From: Pseudonocardia parietis
GTDB lineage: Bacteria > Actinomycetota > Actinomycetes > Mycobacteriales > Pseudonocardiaceae
Reading direction: 5' to 3'
NCBI RefSeq assembly: GCF_017876315.1
Contig: NZ_JAGINU010000001.1
Span: 1,922,001 to 1,986,000, forward strand
DNA length: 64,000 bases
The position numbers and the translations under genes are program-made. The notes below the pieces were generated by a model. The model saw only the letters and a program-made list of their open reading frames with translations, did no database searches and was not told where the DNA came from. Of the stretch, positions 27,263 through 34,968 are shown piece by piece. How positions within the stretch are numbered: position 1 is the first letter of the stretch; each line of letters starts with the position of its first letter.

Positions 27263-27356
27263 TACTGGCCTCCGATGGCGACGTTGCTAGGGGAGTGTTG
27301 CGTGGGGCATTGACGGTGCGGCGGCATTGACCCTGATTGCTTGGGATACCGCAAGT

Positions 27357-27368
27357 TACTGCGTAGTA
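27357..27368. promoter_or_regulatory. TACT-N4-AGTA operator candidate upstream of ccr
   Basis: TACTGCGTAGTA is a near-perfect palindrome 95 bp upstream of the ccr start. The same TACT-N4-AGTA arrangement occurs at 27953-27966 between the epimerase and thiolase genes. No regulator adjoins it. Confidence 0.45.
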
Positions 27369-27473
27369 TGCTAACCGCGCACCTCCGGTGGGCGTGATAC
27401 CCGGACCGGGTTCGTGATCCATGACACCGGACGCGCGTACTGGCCGCCGGAGCGGGACGGGCCGCTCGCCGCG

Positions 27474-27932
27474 TCAGTGCGCCTCGGCGGCCGGCTCCAC
27501 CAGCTCGACCAGTACCCCGCCCGCGTCCTTCGGGTGCACGAAGTTGACCTTCGAGTTCGACGTCCCGCGGCGCGGCTCGTCGTAGAGCAGGCGCAGGCCC
27601 TTCGCGCGCAGCGTGTCCGCCGCGGCCGCCACGTCGGTGACCCGGTAGGCGACCTGCTGCAGGCCGGGCCCGTTGCGGTCGATGAACTTCGCGATCGTCG
27701 AGTCCTCGTTCAGCGGCGCGAGCAGCTGCACCTTGGTGGCGCCCGCGGGCTCGCCCGGCGCGCCCAGCATCGCCTCGCGCACCCCCTGCTCGGTGTTGGT
27801 CTCCTCGTGCACGGAGACCAGGCCCAGGTGGTCGGCGTACCAGCGGATCGCCTCGTCCAGGTCGGGAACGGCGATGCCCACGTGATCCACGGCCACGACC
27901 AGGGTCGACAGGGCGTCCTCGGTTGTCGTCAT
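27474..27932 (-). CDS. mce: Methylmalonyl-/ethylmalonyl-CoA epimerase
   Basis: This 152-residue protein of the vicinal-oxygen-chelate (glyoxalase) fold starts at ATG 27930-27932. It has the metal-ligand segments [14 protein letters not shown] near residue 16, [12 protein letters not shown] in the middle, and the terminal VLVELVEP. It interconverts (2S) and (2R) methylmalonyl-CoA and ethylmalonyl-CoA. That links Ccr to the mutase whose 3' end opens this window. It is divergent from the thiolase gene across a 138-bp promoter region. Full length is intact. Confidence 0.93.
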   Translation of the reverse strand: MTTTEDALSTLVVAVDHVGIAVPDLDEAIRWYADHLGLVSVHEETNTEQGVREAMLGAPGEPAGATKVQLLAPLNEDSTIAKFIDRNGPGLQQVAYRVTDVAAAADTLRAKGLRLLYDEPRRGTSNSKVNFVHPKDAGGVLVELVEPAAEAH

Positions 27933-27952
27933 GGAGGCAGAAGGTACCGGCT

Positions 27953-27966
27953 CTACTCGCGAGTAG
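27953..27966. promoter_or_regulatory. Perfect 14-bp palindrome between mce and thiolase genes
   Basis: CTACTCGCGAGTAG is fully self-complementary and contains TACT-N4-AGTA, as at 27357-27368. It lies 20 bp upstream of the mce start and about 105 bp upstream of the thiolase start, suitable for a repressor acting on both. Confidence 0.5.
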
Positions 27967-28070
27967 GCTCATGTGCCGCTGGTCACCCCCACCGTTCGGT
28001 GCGCCCCGCGCCGCCGGGACGCGTGGGTATGGTGGCCGCCCACCTGCCATCGAAGCCTGCTGGAGGACCC

Positions 28071-29258
28071 GTGTCCGGAACCGTGATCGTCGCCGGCGCC
28101 CGTACGCCGATGGGCCGACTGCTCGGCTCGCTGAAGGGCTTCTCCGGAGCTCAGCTCGGTGGAGTCGCGATCAAGTCCGCGCTGGAGCGTGCGGGAGTCG
28201 CTCCGGACCAGGTGCAGTACACGATCATGGGTCAGGTGCTGACCGCCGGTGCCGGGCAGATCCCGGCGCGGCAGGCCGCCGTGGCCGCCGGCATCCCGAT
28301 GGACGTCCCGGCCCTGACCATCAACAAGGTCTGCCTGTCCGGGATCGACGCCATCGCGCTGGCCGACCAGCTGATCCGTGCCGGTGAGTTCGACGTCGTC
28401 GTCGCCGGTGGGCAGGAGTCGATGACCCAGGCGCCGCACCTGCTGACCAAGTCCCGCGAGGGCACCAAGTTCGGCGACGCCACGCTCACCGACCACATGT
28501 CCTACGACGGTCTGTTCTGCGCGTTCGACCAGGTCGCGATGGGTGCCTCGACCGAGAAGTACAACGAGCGGTACAGCCTGACCCGCGAGGAGCAGGACGC
28601 GTTCGCCGCCCGCTCCCACCAGAACGCCGCCCGCGCCGCGCAGGACGGCACGTTCGAGCAGGAGATCGCCCCGGTCGAGATCCCTCAGCGCAAGGGCGAC
28701 CCGGTCATCTTCGCCACCGACGAGGGCGTGCGTGGCGACACCACCGCCGAGGGCCTCGGCAAGCTGCGCCCGGCGTTCGCGGCCGACGGCACGATCACCG
28801 CGGGCTCCGCCTCGCAGATCTCCGACGGTGCCGCGGCGGTCGTCGTCATGAGCAAGGCCAAGGCCGAGGAGCTCGGGCTGGACTGGATCGCCGAGGTCGG
28901 TGCGCACAGCGTGGTCGCCGGTCCGGACGCCTCGCTGCACGAGCAGCCGGCCAACGCGATCGCCAAGGCCTGCGAGAAGGAGGGCATCCAGCCCGCCGAC
29001 CTCGACCTCGTCGAGATCAACGAGGCCTTCGCCGCGGTGGGCATCGTCTCCACCCGCAAGCTGGGCATCGACGACGACAAGGTCAACGTCGACGGTGGTG
29101 CCATCGCGCTGGGCCACCCGATCGGCATGTCCGGTGCCCGGATCGCCCTGCACCTGGCGCTGGCCCTGAAGAACCGGGGCGGTGGCGTCGGTGCGGCCGC
29201 CCTGTGCGGTGGCGGCGGCCAGGGTGACGCCCTGATCGTCCGCGTGCCGAAGGCCTGA
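28071..29258 (+). CDS. Acetyl-CoA C-acetyltransferase (thiolase)
   Basis: The start is GTG 28071, preceded by GGAGGACCC; 395 aa. Thiolase signatures are the acylated Cys88 in INKVCLSG, the NEAFAAVG loop, the [10 protein letters not shown] histidine loop and the final CGGGGQGDA with the second catalytic Cys. It condenses two acetyl-CoA to acetoacetyl-CoA, or cleaves it. That supplies the first step of the ethylmalonyl-CoA pathway or serves beta-oxidation. MeaB follows 34 bp later on the same strand, so the two are likely co-transcribed. Confidence 0.93.
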   Translation: MSGTVIVAGARTPMGRLLGSLKGFSGAQLGGVAIKSALERAGVAPDQVQYTIMGQVLTAGAGQIPARQAAVAAGIPMDVPALTINKVCLSGIDAIALADQLIRAGEFDVVVAGGQESMTQAPHLLTKSREGTKFGDATLTDHMSYDGLFCAFDQVAMGASTEKYNERYSLTREEQDAFAARSHQNAARAAQDGTFEQEIAPVEIPQRKGDPVIFATDEGVRGDTTAEGLGKLRPAFAADGTITAGSASQISDGAAAVVVMSKAKAEELGLDWIAEVGAHSVVAGPDASLHEQPANAIAKACEKEGIQPADLDLVEINEAFAAVGIVSTRKLGIDDDKVNVDGGAIALGHPIGMSGARIALHLALALKNRGGGVGAAALCGGGGQGDALIVRVPKA

Positions 29259-29292
29259 TCCGGCCGGTACGTCGGACAGGAGGACCGCACCC

Positions 29293-30252
29293 GTGGCCGG
29301 ACCGCCGCAGACCCACGAGCTGGTGGAGCGGGCGCGCGGCGGCGAGCAGCTCGCCGTCGCGCGGTTGATCTCGATGGTGGAGAACGCCGGCCCGCAGCTG
29401 CGGGAGGTCTCCGCCGCGCTGACCCCGCATGCCGGGCGGGCGCACGTGGTCGGCCTGACCGGGTCGCCGGGTGTCGGCAAGTCCACGTCGACCTCCGCCC
29501 TGATCACCGAGCTGCGCGCCCGCGACCGGCGGGTCGGGGTGCTGGCGGTGGACCCGTCGTCGCCGTTCAGCGGGGGCGCGCTGCTCGGTGACCGGGTCCG
29601 GATGGGTGAGCACGCCGGCGACGACGGTGTCTTCATCCGTTCCATGGCGACCCGCGGCCACCTCGGCGGGCTGTCCTGGGCCACGCCCCAGGCGCTGCGC
29701 GTGCTCGACGCCGCCGGCTGCGACGTGGTCGTGGTCGAGACGGTCGGCGTCGGCCAGTCCGAGGTGGAGATCGTGGGGCTGGCCGACAGCACGGTCGTGC
29801 TGCTCGCGCCCGGGATGGGCGACGGGATCCAGGCCGCGAAGGCGGGGATTCTCGAGATCGGCGACATCTTCGTGGTCAACAAGGCCGACCGTGACGGCGC
29901 CCGGCGGACCGTCCGCGAACTGCGGAACATGCTGCACCTGCGGGAGGGCGGCGGCGCGGACGCCTGGGACCCGCCGGTGCTGTCCACGGTCGCGTCCCGG
30001 GCCGAGGGCATCGACGCGCTCGCCGACGCCCTCGACGAGCACCTGGCCTGGGCCGACAAGTCCGGGGAGCGGGAGCGCCGGCGCCGCGAGCGGGCCCGGC
30101 GTGAGATCGAGGCGATCGGGATGGAGCAGGTGCGCACCCGGATGGAGCAGGTACACGGCGGGGATGCACTGGACGCGCTGACCGGACGGGTGCTCGCGGG
30201 CGAGCTCGACCCGTGGGCGGCCGCCGACGAACTGCTGGCGCAGTCGGGCTGA
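29293..30252 (+). CDS. meaB: MeaB/ArgK-type G-protein chaperone of B12 mutases
   Basis: The start is GTG 29293 with AGGAGG upstream; 319 aa. G3E-family GTPase motifs are present: Walker A GSPGVGKS at residues 57-64, the switch VDPSSPFSGGALLGDRVRM, Walker B-like VVVETVGVGQSE, and the base-specific NKAD. MeaB proteins gate cofactor loading and protect methylmalonyl-CoA and ethylmalonyl-CoA mutases. It sits with ccr, mce and thiolase while the mutase lies at the window start, so function is linked though the genes are split. Confidence 0.93.
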   Translation: MAGPPQTHELVERARGGEQLAVARLISMVENAGPQLREVSAALTPHAGRAHVVGLTGSPGVGKSTSTSALITELRARDRRVGVLAVDPSSPFSGGALLGDRVRMGEHAGDDGVFIRSMATRGHLGGLSWATPQALRVLDAAGCDVVVVETVGVGQSEVEIVGLADSTVVLLAPGMGDGIQAAKAGILEIGDIFVVNKADRDGARRTVRELRNMLHLREGGGADAWDPPVLSTVASRAEGIDALADALDEHLAWADKSGERERRRRERARREIEAIGMEQVRTRMEQVHGGDALDALTGRVLAGELDPWAAADELLAQSG

Positions 30253-30278
30253 GCCGCCCGCCGGTGCGCGCCCACCTG

Positions 30279-31208
30279 TCACCGGCCGAGTTCGTCGAGG
30301 CGGGTGAGGGTGTGGACGGACCCGGTCCGCAACGCGAGCCGGCGCGCCCGGGAGGTCGCGGCCGCCGCGTCCTCGGTCCGCCCGGCCCCGTGCGCGGCGA
30401 GCGCCTCGAGCAGTGCCGCCTCCGTGCGGTCCCGGACGGAATGCTCGCCGCCCGCCTCGTGTCCGAGCTCGACCCACAGCGGGACCGGTGGTTCCTGCCG
30501 GTCGACCCGGCCCGGTGGAGCGGACTCCGCGTCCACGTCCCGCAGGAGGCGCTCCCGGCGCAGCCGGACGATCCCGGGCAGGTCCTCCCGGCCTGCCGGC
30601 ACGGCGGCGTCACCGGCGAGCGTGTAGGCACGCCAGGCGCGGTCCGGGGCGCCCCGGTCGCGTTCCTGGTCGCCTGCCAGGAGCGCCGCGGTGGCGAGGA
30701 GGCCGGCCAGCCGCGTGGTGGTGGCGGGGTCGACGCAGTGTGTGAGGAGCTCCCGGAGCTGATCGACCTGAGCCGTCAGGGTGGCGTGCGCGGCCGCGGT
30801 GCCGAGCCGGTGGTCCAGGGCCGCGGTCGCGCGCAGCTGGTCCCGCAGCAGCGCCAGGCCGGCGTCGTCGACCGCGGCGGCCCGTCCGAGCGCGGCCCGG
30901 AGCAGATCGGCGCCGCCGTCGCCCGCCGGGGCGGCGGCCGGCTCCAGCCCCAGCTCGGCCGCCGGGCACCCGTAGAGCTCGGCCAGCAGTGCCCGGTGCT
31001 CCGGCGCGGGGGTCGCGTGCCCGTTCTCCCACCGCGACAGCTGCGTCTTGAGGCTGCCGGGACGCGCGGCGGCCCCCTCGTCGCGGGAGGCGAGCCCAGC
31101 GAGGCGCCGCGCCGCGTCCGACTGCGACCAACCGCGCTCCGTCCGTGCCGCGCGCAGGAGGGGGCCGGATCTCGCCGGGCCCGTCGACGCGGGGTCGTTT
31201 CCGTTCAC
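30279..31208 (-). CDS. XRE-family helix-turn-helix regulator with helical C-terminal domain
   Basis: The GTG at 31206-31208 (VNGNDPASTGPARSG) is chosen because a strong TTGACA-N17-CAGAAT promoter ends 7 bp before it, implying a leaderless message; 309 aa. The XRE domain spans about residues 18-80 (LLRAARTERGWSQSDAARRL, then KTQLSRWENGHATP). The remaining ~220 residues are Ala/Leu/Arg-rich helices resembling TPR-like sensor domains of actinomycete XRE regulators. The target may be its own promoter and the divergent small gene at 31290. The ligand is unknown. Confidence 0.8.
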   Translation of the reverse strand: MNGNDPASTGPARSGPLLRAARTERGWSQSDAARRLAGLASRDEGAAARPGSLKTQLSRWENGHATPAPEHRALLAELYGCPAAELGLEPAAAPAGDGGADLLRAALGRAAAVDDAGLALLRDQLRATAALDHRLGTAAAHATLTAQVDQLRELLTHCVDPATTTRLAGLLATAALLAGDQERDRGAPDRAWRAYTLAGDAAVPAGREDLPGIVRLRRERLLRDVDAESAPPGRVDRQEPPVPLWVELGHEAGGEHSVRDRTEAALLEALAAHGAGRTEDAAAATSRARRLALRTGSVHTLTRLDELGR

Positions 31209-31215
31209 GGCGCCG

Positions 31216-31244
31216 ATTCTGTCGGTGGCCGGTCGTAGTGTCAA
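31216..31244 (-). promoter_or_regulatory. Consensus-like promoter for the XRE gene
   Basis: On the minus strand TTGACA (31239-31244) and CAGAAT (31216-31221) are separated by 17 bp. The -10 ends 7 bp before the GTG start at 31208. The -35 is a perfect match to the housekeeping consensus, unusual in such GC-rich DNA. Confidence 0.6.
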
Positions 31245-31247
31245 CGG

Positions 31248-31260
31248 TGTTGCCGCAACA
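31248..31260. promoter_or_regulatory. 13-bp palindrome between divergent XRE and small gene
   Basis: TGTTGC-C-GCAACA lies just upstream of the -35 hexamer of the XRE promoter and 29 bp before the start of the small gene at 31290. It is a likely autoregulatory operator. Confidence 0.5.
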
Positions 31261-31289
31261 TCCCGTCAACACTGTTCGGAGAGTGCTCG

Positions 31290-31490
31290 ATGGACCTGTT
31301 CGACTACCTCGGTTGCGTCGCCCTGTCCGGCGCCTCCGGTGCCGTCGCGGGCTGGGCGACCGTGCGGCGCCTGTTGCGGGTGCCCGCGCCCCCACGCGGG
31401 TCGGTGATGCGCGACTGGCCCGGCCACGGGCACGGGGTACCGCCGCCGCCACGGCGCCCGGGCCGCCGGCGGCGCGATCGGCGCGACTGA
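31290..31490 (+). CDS. Small membrane-anchored or exported protein, unknown
   Basis: This 66-residue protein starts at ATG 31290 with GGAGAG six bases upstream. The N-terminal half contains one hydrophobic stretch (YLGCVALSGASGAVAGW). The second half is Pro/Arg-rich and strongly basic, giving a single-pass protein with a basic cytosolic tail. It is divergent from an XRE regulator and shares the palindrome at 31248-31260. Family unknown; the good ribosome site and operator context are the main support. Confidence 0.5.
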   Translation: MDLFDYLGCVALSGASGAVAGWATVRRLLRVPAPPRGSVMRDWPGHGHGVPPPPRRPGRRRRDRRD

Positions 31491-31497
31491 GATGTGG

Positions 31498-32004
31498 CTA
31501 CCGGTCGAAGTCGCCGGCCGAGCGGCGGACGGTGCGGAGCAGTGCCGTCAGCTGGTCCTGGCCCGCGTCGTCCAGGCCCGTGAGCCCGAAGTCGATGGCG
31601 GTGACCGCCACGGTCGCCTTCGCGAGCCGGTCGCGGCCCTCCGGGGTGAGCTCGACCAGCGTCGCGCGCCGGTCGGTCGGGTGCGGGAGGCGGCGGACCA
31701 GGCCGTCGCCCTGCAGCCGGTCGACGATGTTGGTGACGCTCGTCGGGTGCAGCTGCAGCCGCTCACCCATCACGCGCATCGGCAGGCTGCCCCGCCGGGC
31801 GAAGTCGAGCAGCACCAGTGCCTCGTAGCGGGCGAAGGTCAGCCCGAGCGGCTTCAACGCGCCGTCCACGTGGGACAGCAGGATCTGCTGGACACGCATC
31901 ACGCTGGTGACCGCCGCCATCGTGCGCGACGGGCCGACCCGTTCCTCCCACAGATCGGCGGCGCGCTGGATCGGGTCGAAGGGGAGCGACCCGTGTGGTG
32001 CCAT
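31498..32004 (-). CDS. MarR-family transcriptional regulator
   Basis: This 168-residue winged-helix protein starts at ATG 32002-32004 (MAPHGSLPFDPIQRAADLW). The core LPMRVMGERLQLHPTSVTNIV and the wing DGLVRRLPHPTDRRATLVELT are characteristic MarR features. A long N-terminal helix precedes the DNA-binding domain. It is divergent from the thiamine-binding protein and hydrolase pair 83 bp away, which it may control. Confidence 0.88.
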   Translation of the reverse strand: MAPHGSLPFDPIQRAADLWEERVGPSRTMAAVTSVMRVQQILLSHVDGALKPLGLTFARYEALVLLDFARRGSLPMRVMGERLQLHPTSVTNIVDRLQGDGLVRRLPHPTDRRATLVELTPEGRDRLAKATVAVTAIDFGLTGLDDAGQDQLTALLRTVRRSAGDFDR

Positions 32005-32087
32005 GGGGACGACGCTAGCAAGTGGCCCCAGGCCCTCCGCCGTTCGCGGGCGGGGAAACCACCGTGGCGCCGTGGCAGGGTGTCGGC

Positions 32088-32402
32088 ATGCTCTTCGCGT
32101 TCAGCATCGCCCCCTCCGGTTCCGACGCCGGTGACGGCAGCGTCGGTGCCGCGGTCGCCGAGGCGGTACGGGTGGTCCGTGAGTCGGGACTGCCCAACGA
32201 GACCACGTCGATGTTCACCACGATCGAGTCCGAGACCTGGGACGAGGGGATGGCCGTCGTCAAGCGCGCCGTCGAGGCGGTCACCGCCGTCTCGCCGCGG
32301 GTCAGCCTGGTCCTCAAGGCCGACATCCGTCCGGGCCACCAGGGGCAGCTGCAGTCCAAGGTCGACCGGGTGGAGCAGCACCTGCGGGAGTCGGGCGCGT
32401 GA
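32088..32402 (+). CDS. MTH1187-family thiamine-binding protein (DUF77)
   Basis: The ATG at 32088 (MLFAFSIAPSGSDAGDG) gives 104 aa; upstream in-frame starts lack family similarity. The sequence has the family layout: an N-terminal strand, VRVVRESGLPNETTSMFTTIE in the middle, and a second half with KADIRPGHQGQLQSKV and a C-terminal helix. MTH1187/YkoF-like proteins bind thiamine or related pyrimidines. No thiamine pathway gene adjoins it. Its stop overlaps the hydrolase start (GTGA). Confidence 0.8.
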   Translation: MLFAFSIAPSGSDAGDGSVGAAVAEAVRVVRESGLPNETTSMFTTIESETWDEGMAVVKRAVEAVTAVSPRVSLVLKADIRPGHQGQLQSKVDRVEQHLRESGA

Positions 32403-33178
32403 GTCCCGGGTCGGCAGGAGTCGTCCTGGTGCACGGCGCCTGGCACCGCGGCTCCTCGTGGGCGCCGGTCGTGACGGAGCTCGAGCGGGCCGGGGTGCCG
32501 GTGGCGGCGCCGGACCTGCCGTCCGACGGTCCGGAGGCGGGTCACGCCGAGCTGGTGGACCCGGTGCTCGCCGCGGCGGAGGGGCCGGTGGTGCTCGCGG
32601 GTCACTCGCTGGGTGGTCTGGTGGCGGCGGTCGCGGCCGGTCGCCTCGATCCCACCCGGGTCCGCGCCCTGGTCCTCGTCGCCGCGCTGGTCCCGGAGCC
32701 CGGCCGGTCCTATCTGGACCGGATGCGGGCCGAGCGCGACCTGATGGTCCCCGGCTACGACACCGGGGTGCTCCGGGGCGAGGGGATGGTGACCTACTGG
32801 CCGGACGCGGCGACGGCGGCGGCCGGGCTCTACCGCGGCGTCGCCGACGAACTCGCGGTGTCCGCCGACCGGGCTGCCCCGGCCGACCGGGCGGAGGCCG
32901 CGGTCGCCGCGGCGACCGCACGGATGCGCCCGCAGGACTGGACCGTGCTCAAGGAGGCGTGCCCGCTGAGCGTCTGGCCCGCCGTCCGGACGGTGTCGGT
33001 GATCTGCACCGGCGACCGTGTGGTGGATCCCGACGGCGCCCGCCGGGACGCGGCCCGGGTCGGGGCCGAGGTGGTCGAGTTCCCGGGCGGGCACTTCCCG
33101 ATGCTCACCCGTCCCGGCGAGCTGGCGGACCTGCTGGCCCGGCTCGCCATCGGACCGGGTGTCCCGCCCGGCGGCTGA
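32399..33178 (+). CDS. Alpha/beta-fold hydrolase
   Basis: The GTG at 32399 overlaps the previous stop; 259 aa. It has the oxyanion motif VLVHGAWHRGSSW near residue 9-21, the nucleophile elbow AGHSLGGLVAAV, and a late GGHFPMLTRP histidine. The acid residue is probably Asp in CTGDRVVDP. It resembles EstC/salicylate-esterase-like small-molecule hydrolases. The physiological substrate cannot be assigned. It is operonic with the thiamine-binding protein. Confidence 0.87.
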   Translation: MSPGSAGVVLVHGAWHRGSSWAPVVTELERAGVPVAAPDLPSDGPEAGHAELVDPVLAAAEGPVVLAGHSLGGLVAAVAAGRLDPTRVRALVLVAALVPEPGRSYLDRMRAERDLMVPGYDTGVLRGEGMVTYWPDAATAAAGLYRGVADELAVSADRAAPADRAEAAVAAATARMRPQDWTVLKEACPLSVWPAVRTVSVICTGDRVVDPDGARRDAARVGAEVVEFPGGHFPMLTRPGELADLLARLAIGPGVPPGG

Positions 33179-33209
33179 GCGAGCCCGGCCGGAGGGCCCG
33201 GAGACGACG

Positions 33210-33240
33210 ACGGCCGGTGACGGAGATCGTCACCGGCCGT
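33210..33240. terminator. Strong bidirectional hairpin
   Basis: ACGGCCGGTGACG (33210-33222) and CGTCACCGGCCGT (33228-33240) form a perfect 13-bp stem with a 5-nt loop. It lies between the convergent hydrolase and small membrane protein genes. Confidence 0.75.
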
Positions 33241-33287
33241 TCCGTGTGCCGCGCGGCACCGCCCGGGTTCCGGGCGCCACCTCGTCG

Positions 33288-33533
33288 TCAGGCGATGAGG
33301 CTGGTGAAGTGGTAGACGCCCACGAGGATCGCCACGAAGCCGACGATCATCCCGATCCGGCCCAGCTTCGCCATGTCCGGCTGGCGGAAGGCGAGGAAGC
33401 CGGTGACCAGGCCCGCGGCGCCCAGGACCCAGGCGAGCAGCGGCACCAGGAACCCGGCGATCAGGCCGAGGACACCCAGCGCCAGTGAGGCGTAGGCGAG
33501 GGTCGGCTTGGCAGCGGACTGAACGTTGCTCAT
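33288..33533 (-). CDS. Small membrane protein (DUF4190-like)
   Basis: The ATG at 33531-33533 is preceded by GGAGGA with good spacing; MSNVQSAAKPTLAYASLALG, 81 aa. Two or three hydrophobic helices fill the protein (ALGVLGLIAGFLVPLLAWV, then LGRIGMIVGFVAILVGVYHF). The pattern of two Gly-rich spans joined by a short basic loop (FRQPDMAKLG) is typical of DUF4190-type small inner-membrane proteins. Function is unknown. It is transcribed toward the strong hairpin terminator. Confidence 0.75.
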   Translation of the reverse strand: MSNVQSAAKPTLAYASLALGVLGLIAGFLVPLLAWVLGAAGLVTGFLAFRQPDMAKLGRIGMIVGFVAILVGVYHFTSLIA

Positions 33534-33820
33534 CTTGTGGATTCCTCCGTCGCTCACCGGCATCGCGGTCCGGCGTACTCGCTCGTCTTCTCAGGGATTG
33601 CGTCGAGGGTGGCGGCACGGTGCCCGAACCGCCCCCGTCGGTCACACAGAGTCATCATCGATGCCCCGCACGATGTTCAACGAGCGACGGGGCCCGGTGA
33701 TGCTCCGCCGGTCCGGTGATCGTGAACGCGTCGTCCGCGACATCGGAGCCCCGGTGTCACGCGTCCGCGTACGGGCGGGGCATGTCACAGCCGACACACG
33801 CTCGTGCCAGGATGGTCGGC
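33534..33820. other. 287-bp divergent intergenic region, no gene seen
   Basis: This separates the small membrane protein (minus) from the thioredoxin-fold/TPR gene (plus) and must hold promoters for both. No convincing hexamers, palindromes or coding frame were found. Confidence 0.4.
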
Positions 33821-34810
33821 GTGTCTCGCCCAGATCCTCGTCAGGCGGCCCAGCGTGGGGCGATGTCCTCGGCCATGGCCGGAGCGGTCGACCTCTCCGG
33901 CCTGAAGGCGCGTGCCGATTCGGCCAACAAACAGCCCGCGTCCGGCGGTGGCCCCGGTGCGGCCCCGGGCGGCGGTGGGGCCGCCGGTTCCTACGTCGTC
34001 GACGCCACCGAGGCGGGATTCCAGGACGAGGTCCTGGAGCCGTCGATGCAGGTCCCGGTCGTCGTCGAACTGTGGGCGAGCCGCTACCCGCGCGAGGAGC
34101 AGCTCTCCGCCGAGCTCGAGCGGCTGGCCTCCACCGGTGGTGGCGCCTGGCAGCTCGCCCGGGTCGACATCGACACCCAGCCGCGGATCGCGCAGGCCTT
34201 CCGGGTGCAGCAGGTTCCGATGCTGGTCGTGCTCGTCGGTGGTCAGCCGGTGGACGCGGTCAACGGTGCCGTCCCCGACGACCAGGCCGCCGAGTGGGTC
34301 CGCTCGCTGCTCGACGCGCTGCGCGAGCGGATGCCGGCGATCGCCGAGGGCGAGCAGCGTGCCGCCGCCGAGGGCTCCGACGAGCCGGTCGAGGAGCCCG
34401 AGGACACCCGCTTCACCGCGGCCGAGGACGCCCTCGAGCAGGGTGACTACGCCGCCGCGGAGACCGCCTACCAGGCCATCCTGGACGTCGAGCCGGCCAA
34501 CGAGCAGGCCAAGGCGGCGCTGGCCCAGGTGAAGTTCCTCGCCCGCGCGGAGCAGGCCGACCCGTCCGCGATCGAGCGTGCCGACGCGGACCCGGACGAC
34601 CTCGACGCCCAGCTCACCGCGGCCGACGCCGAGATGGCGGCGGACCGGGTCGAGGCAGCCTTCACCCGGCTGGTGAACACCGTCGGCCGCACCGCCGGCG
34701 ACGACCGGGACCGGGCCCGCGGGCATCTCGTCGGCCTGTTCGAGCTGTTCCCCGCGGACGACCAGCGGGTCAGCACCGCGCGCCGCGCGCTCGCCCGTGC
34801 GCTGTTCTGA
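33821..34810 (+). CDS. Thioredoxin-fold/TPR co-chaperone-like protein (YbbN/CnoX type)
   Basis: The GTG at 33821 ([15 protein letters not shown]) lies 7 bp after AGGATGG and is preferred; 329 aa. Residues ~55-170 form a thioredoxin fold, but the active-site position reads [12 protein letters not shown] and has no cysteine, so no disulfide chemistry is expected. Residues ~190-329 are helical TPR-like repeats ([17 protein letters not shown]). This is the architecture of YbbN/CnoX, which holds unfolding proteins and passes them to chaperonins. The N-terminal Gly/Ala-rich linker is typical of actinobacterial forms. It is cytosolic. Confidence 0.85.
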   Translation: MSRPDPRQAAQRGAMSSAMAGAVDLSGLKARADSANKQPASGGGPGAAPGGGGAAGSYVVDATEAGFQDEVLEPSMQVPVVVELWASRYPREEQLSAELERLASTGGGAWQLARVDIDTQPRIAQAFRVQQVPMLVVLVGGQPVDAVNGAVPDDQAAEWVRSLLDALRERMPAIAEGEQRAAAEGSDEPVEEPEDTRFTAAEDALEQGDYAAAETAYQAILDVEPANEQAKAALAQVKFLARAEQADPSAIERADADPDDLDAQLTAADAEMAADRVEAAFTRLVNTVGRTAGDDRDRARGHLVGLFELFPADDQRVSTARRALARALF

Positions 34811-34847
34811 CCCGGCGACCACGGTGCCCCGGACAATGACGGCGCCC

Positions 34848-34954
34848 ACGACGACGCCGGTGTCTCCGACGATGCCGGTGCCTCGACGATGACGGTGCCT
34901 ACGACGACGCCGGTGTCTCCGACGGTGCCGGTGCCTACGACGATGACGGTGCCT
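34848..34954. repeat. Tandem pair of ~53-bp repeats
   Basis: A unit beginning ACGACGACGCCGGTGTCTCC occurs at 34848-34900 and again at 34901-34954 with two differences. A degenerate ~12-bp sub-period (GACGATGACGGTGCC) is also visible. It lies between the co-chaperone stop and the GT87 start. Confidence 0.7.
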
Positions 34955-34968
34955 GCCCGGCCCGGGCC

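Noticed and set aside
27263..27473. Riboswitch upstream of ccr (B12-type considered because of the mutase pathway)
   Set aside because: No B12-box-like sequence or extended stem pattern was found. The region shows only the palindrome and promoter-like AT-rich patch.
33821..34810. Active thioredoxin
   Set aside because: The fold is present but the active-site position has no cysteine, so it was called a YbbN/CnoX-like holdase instead.
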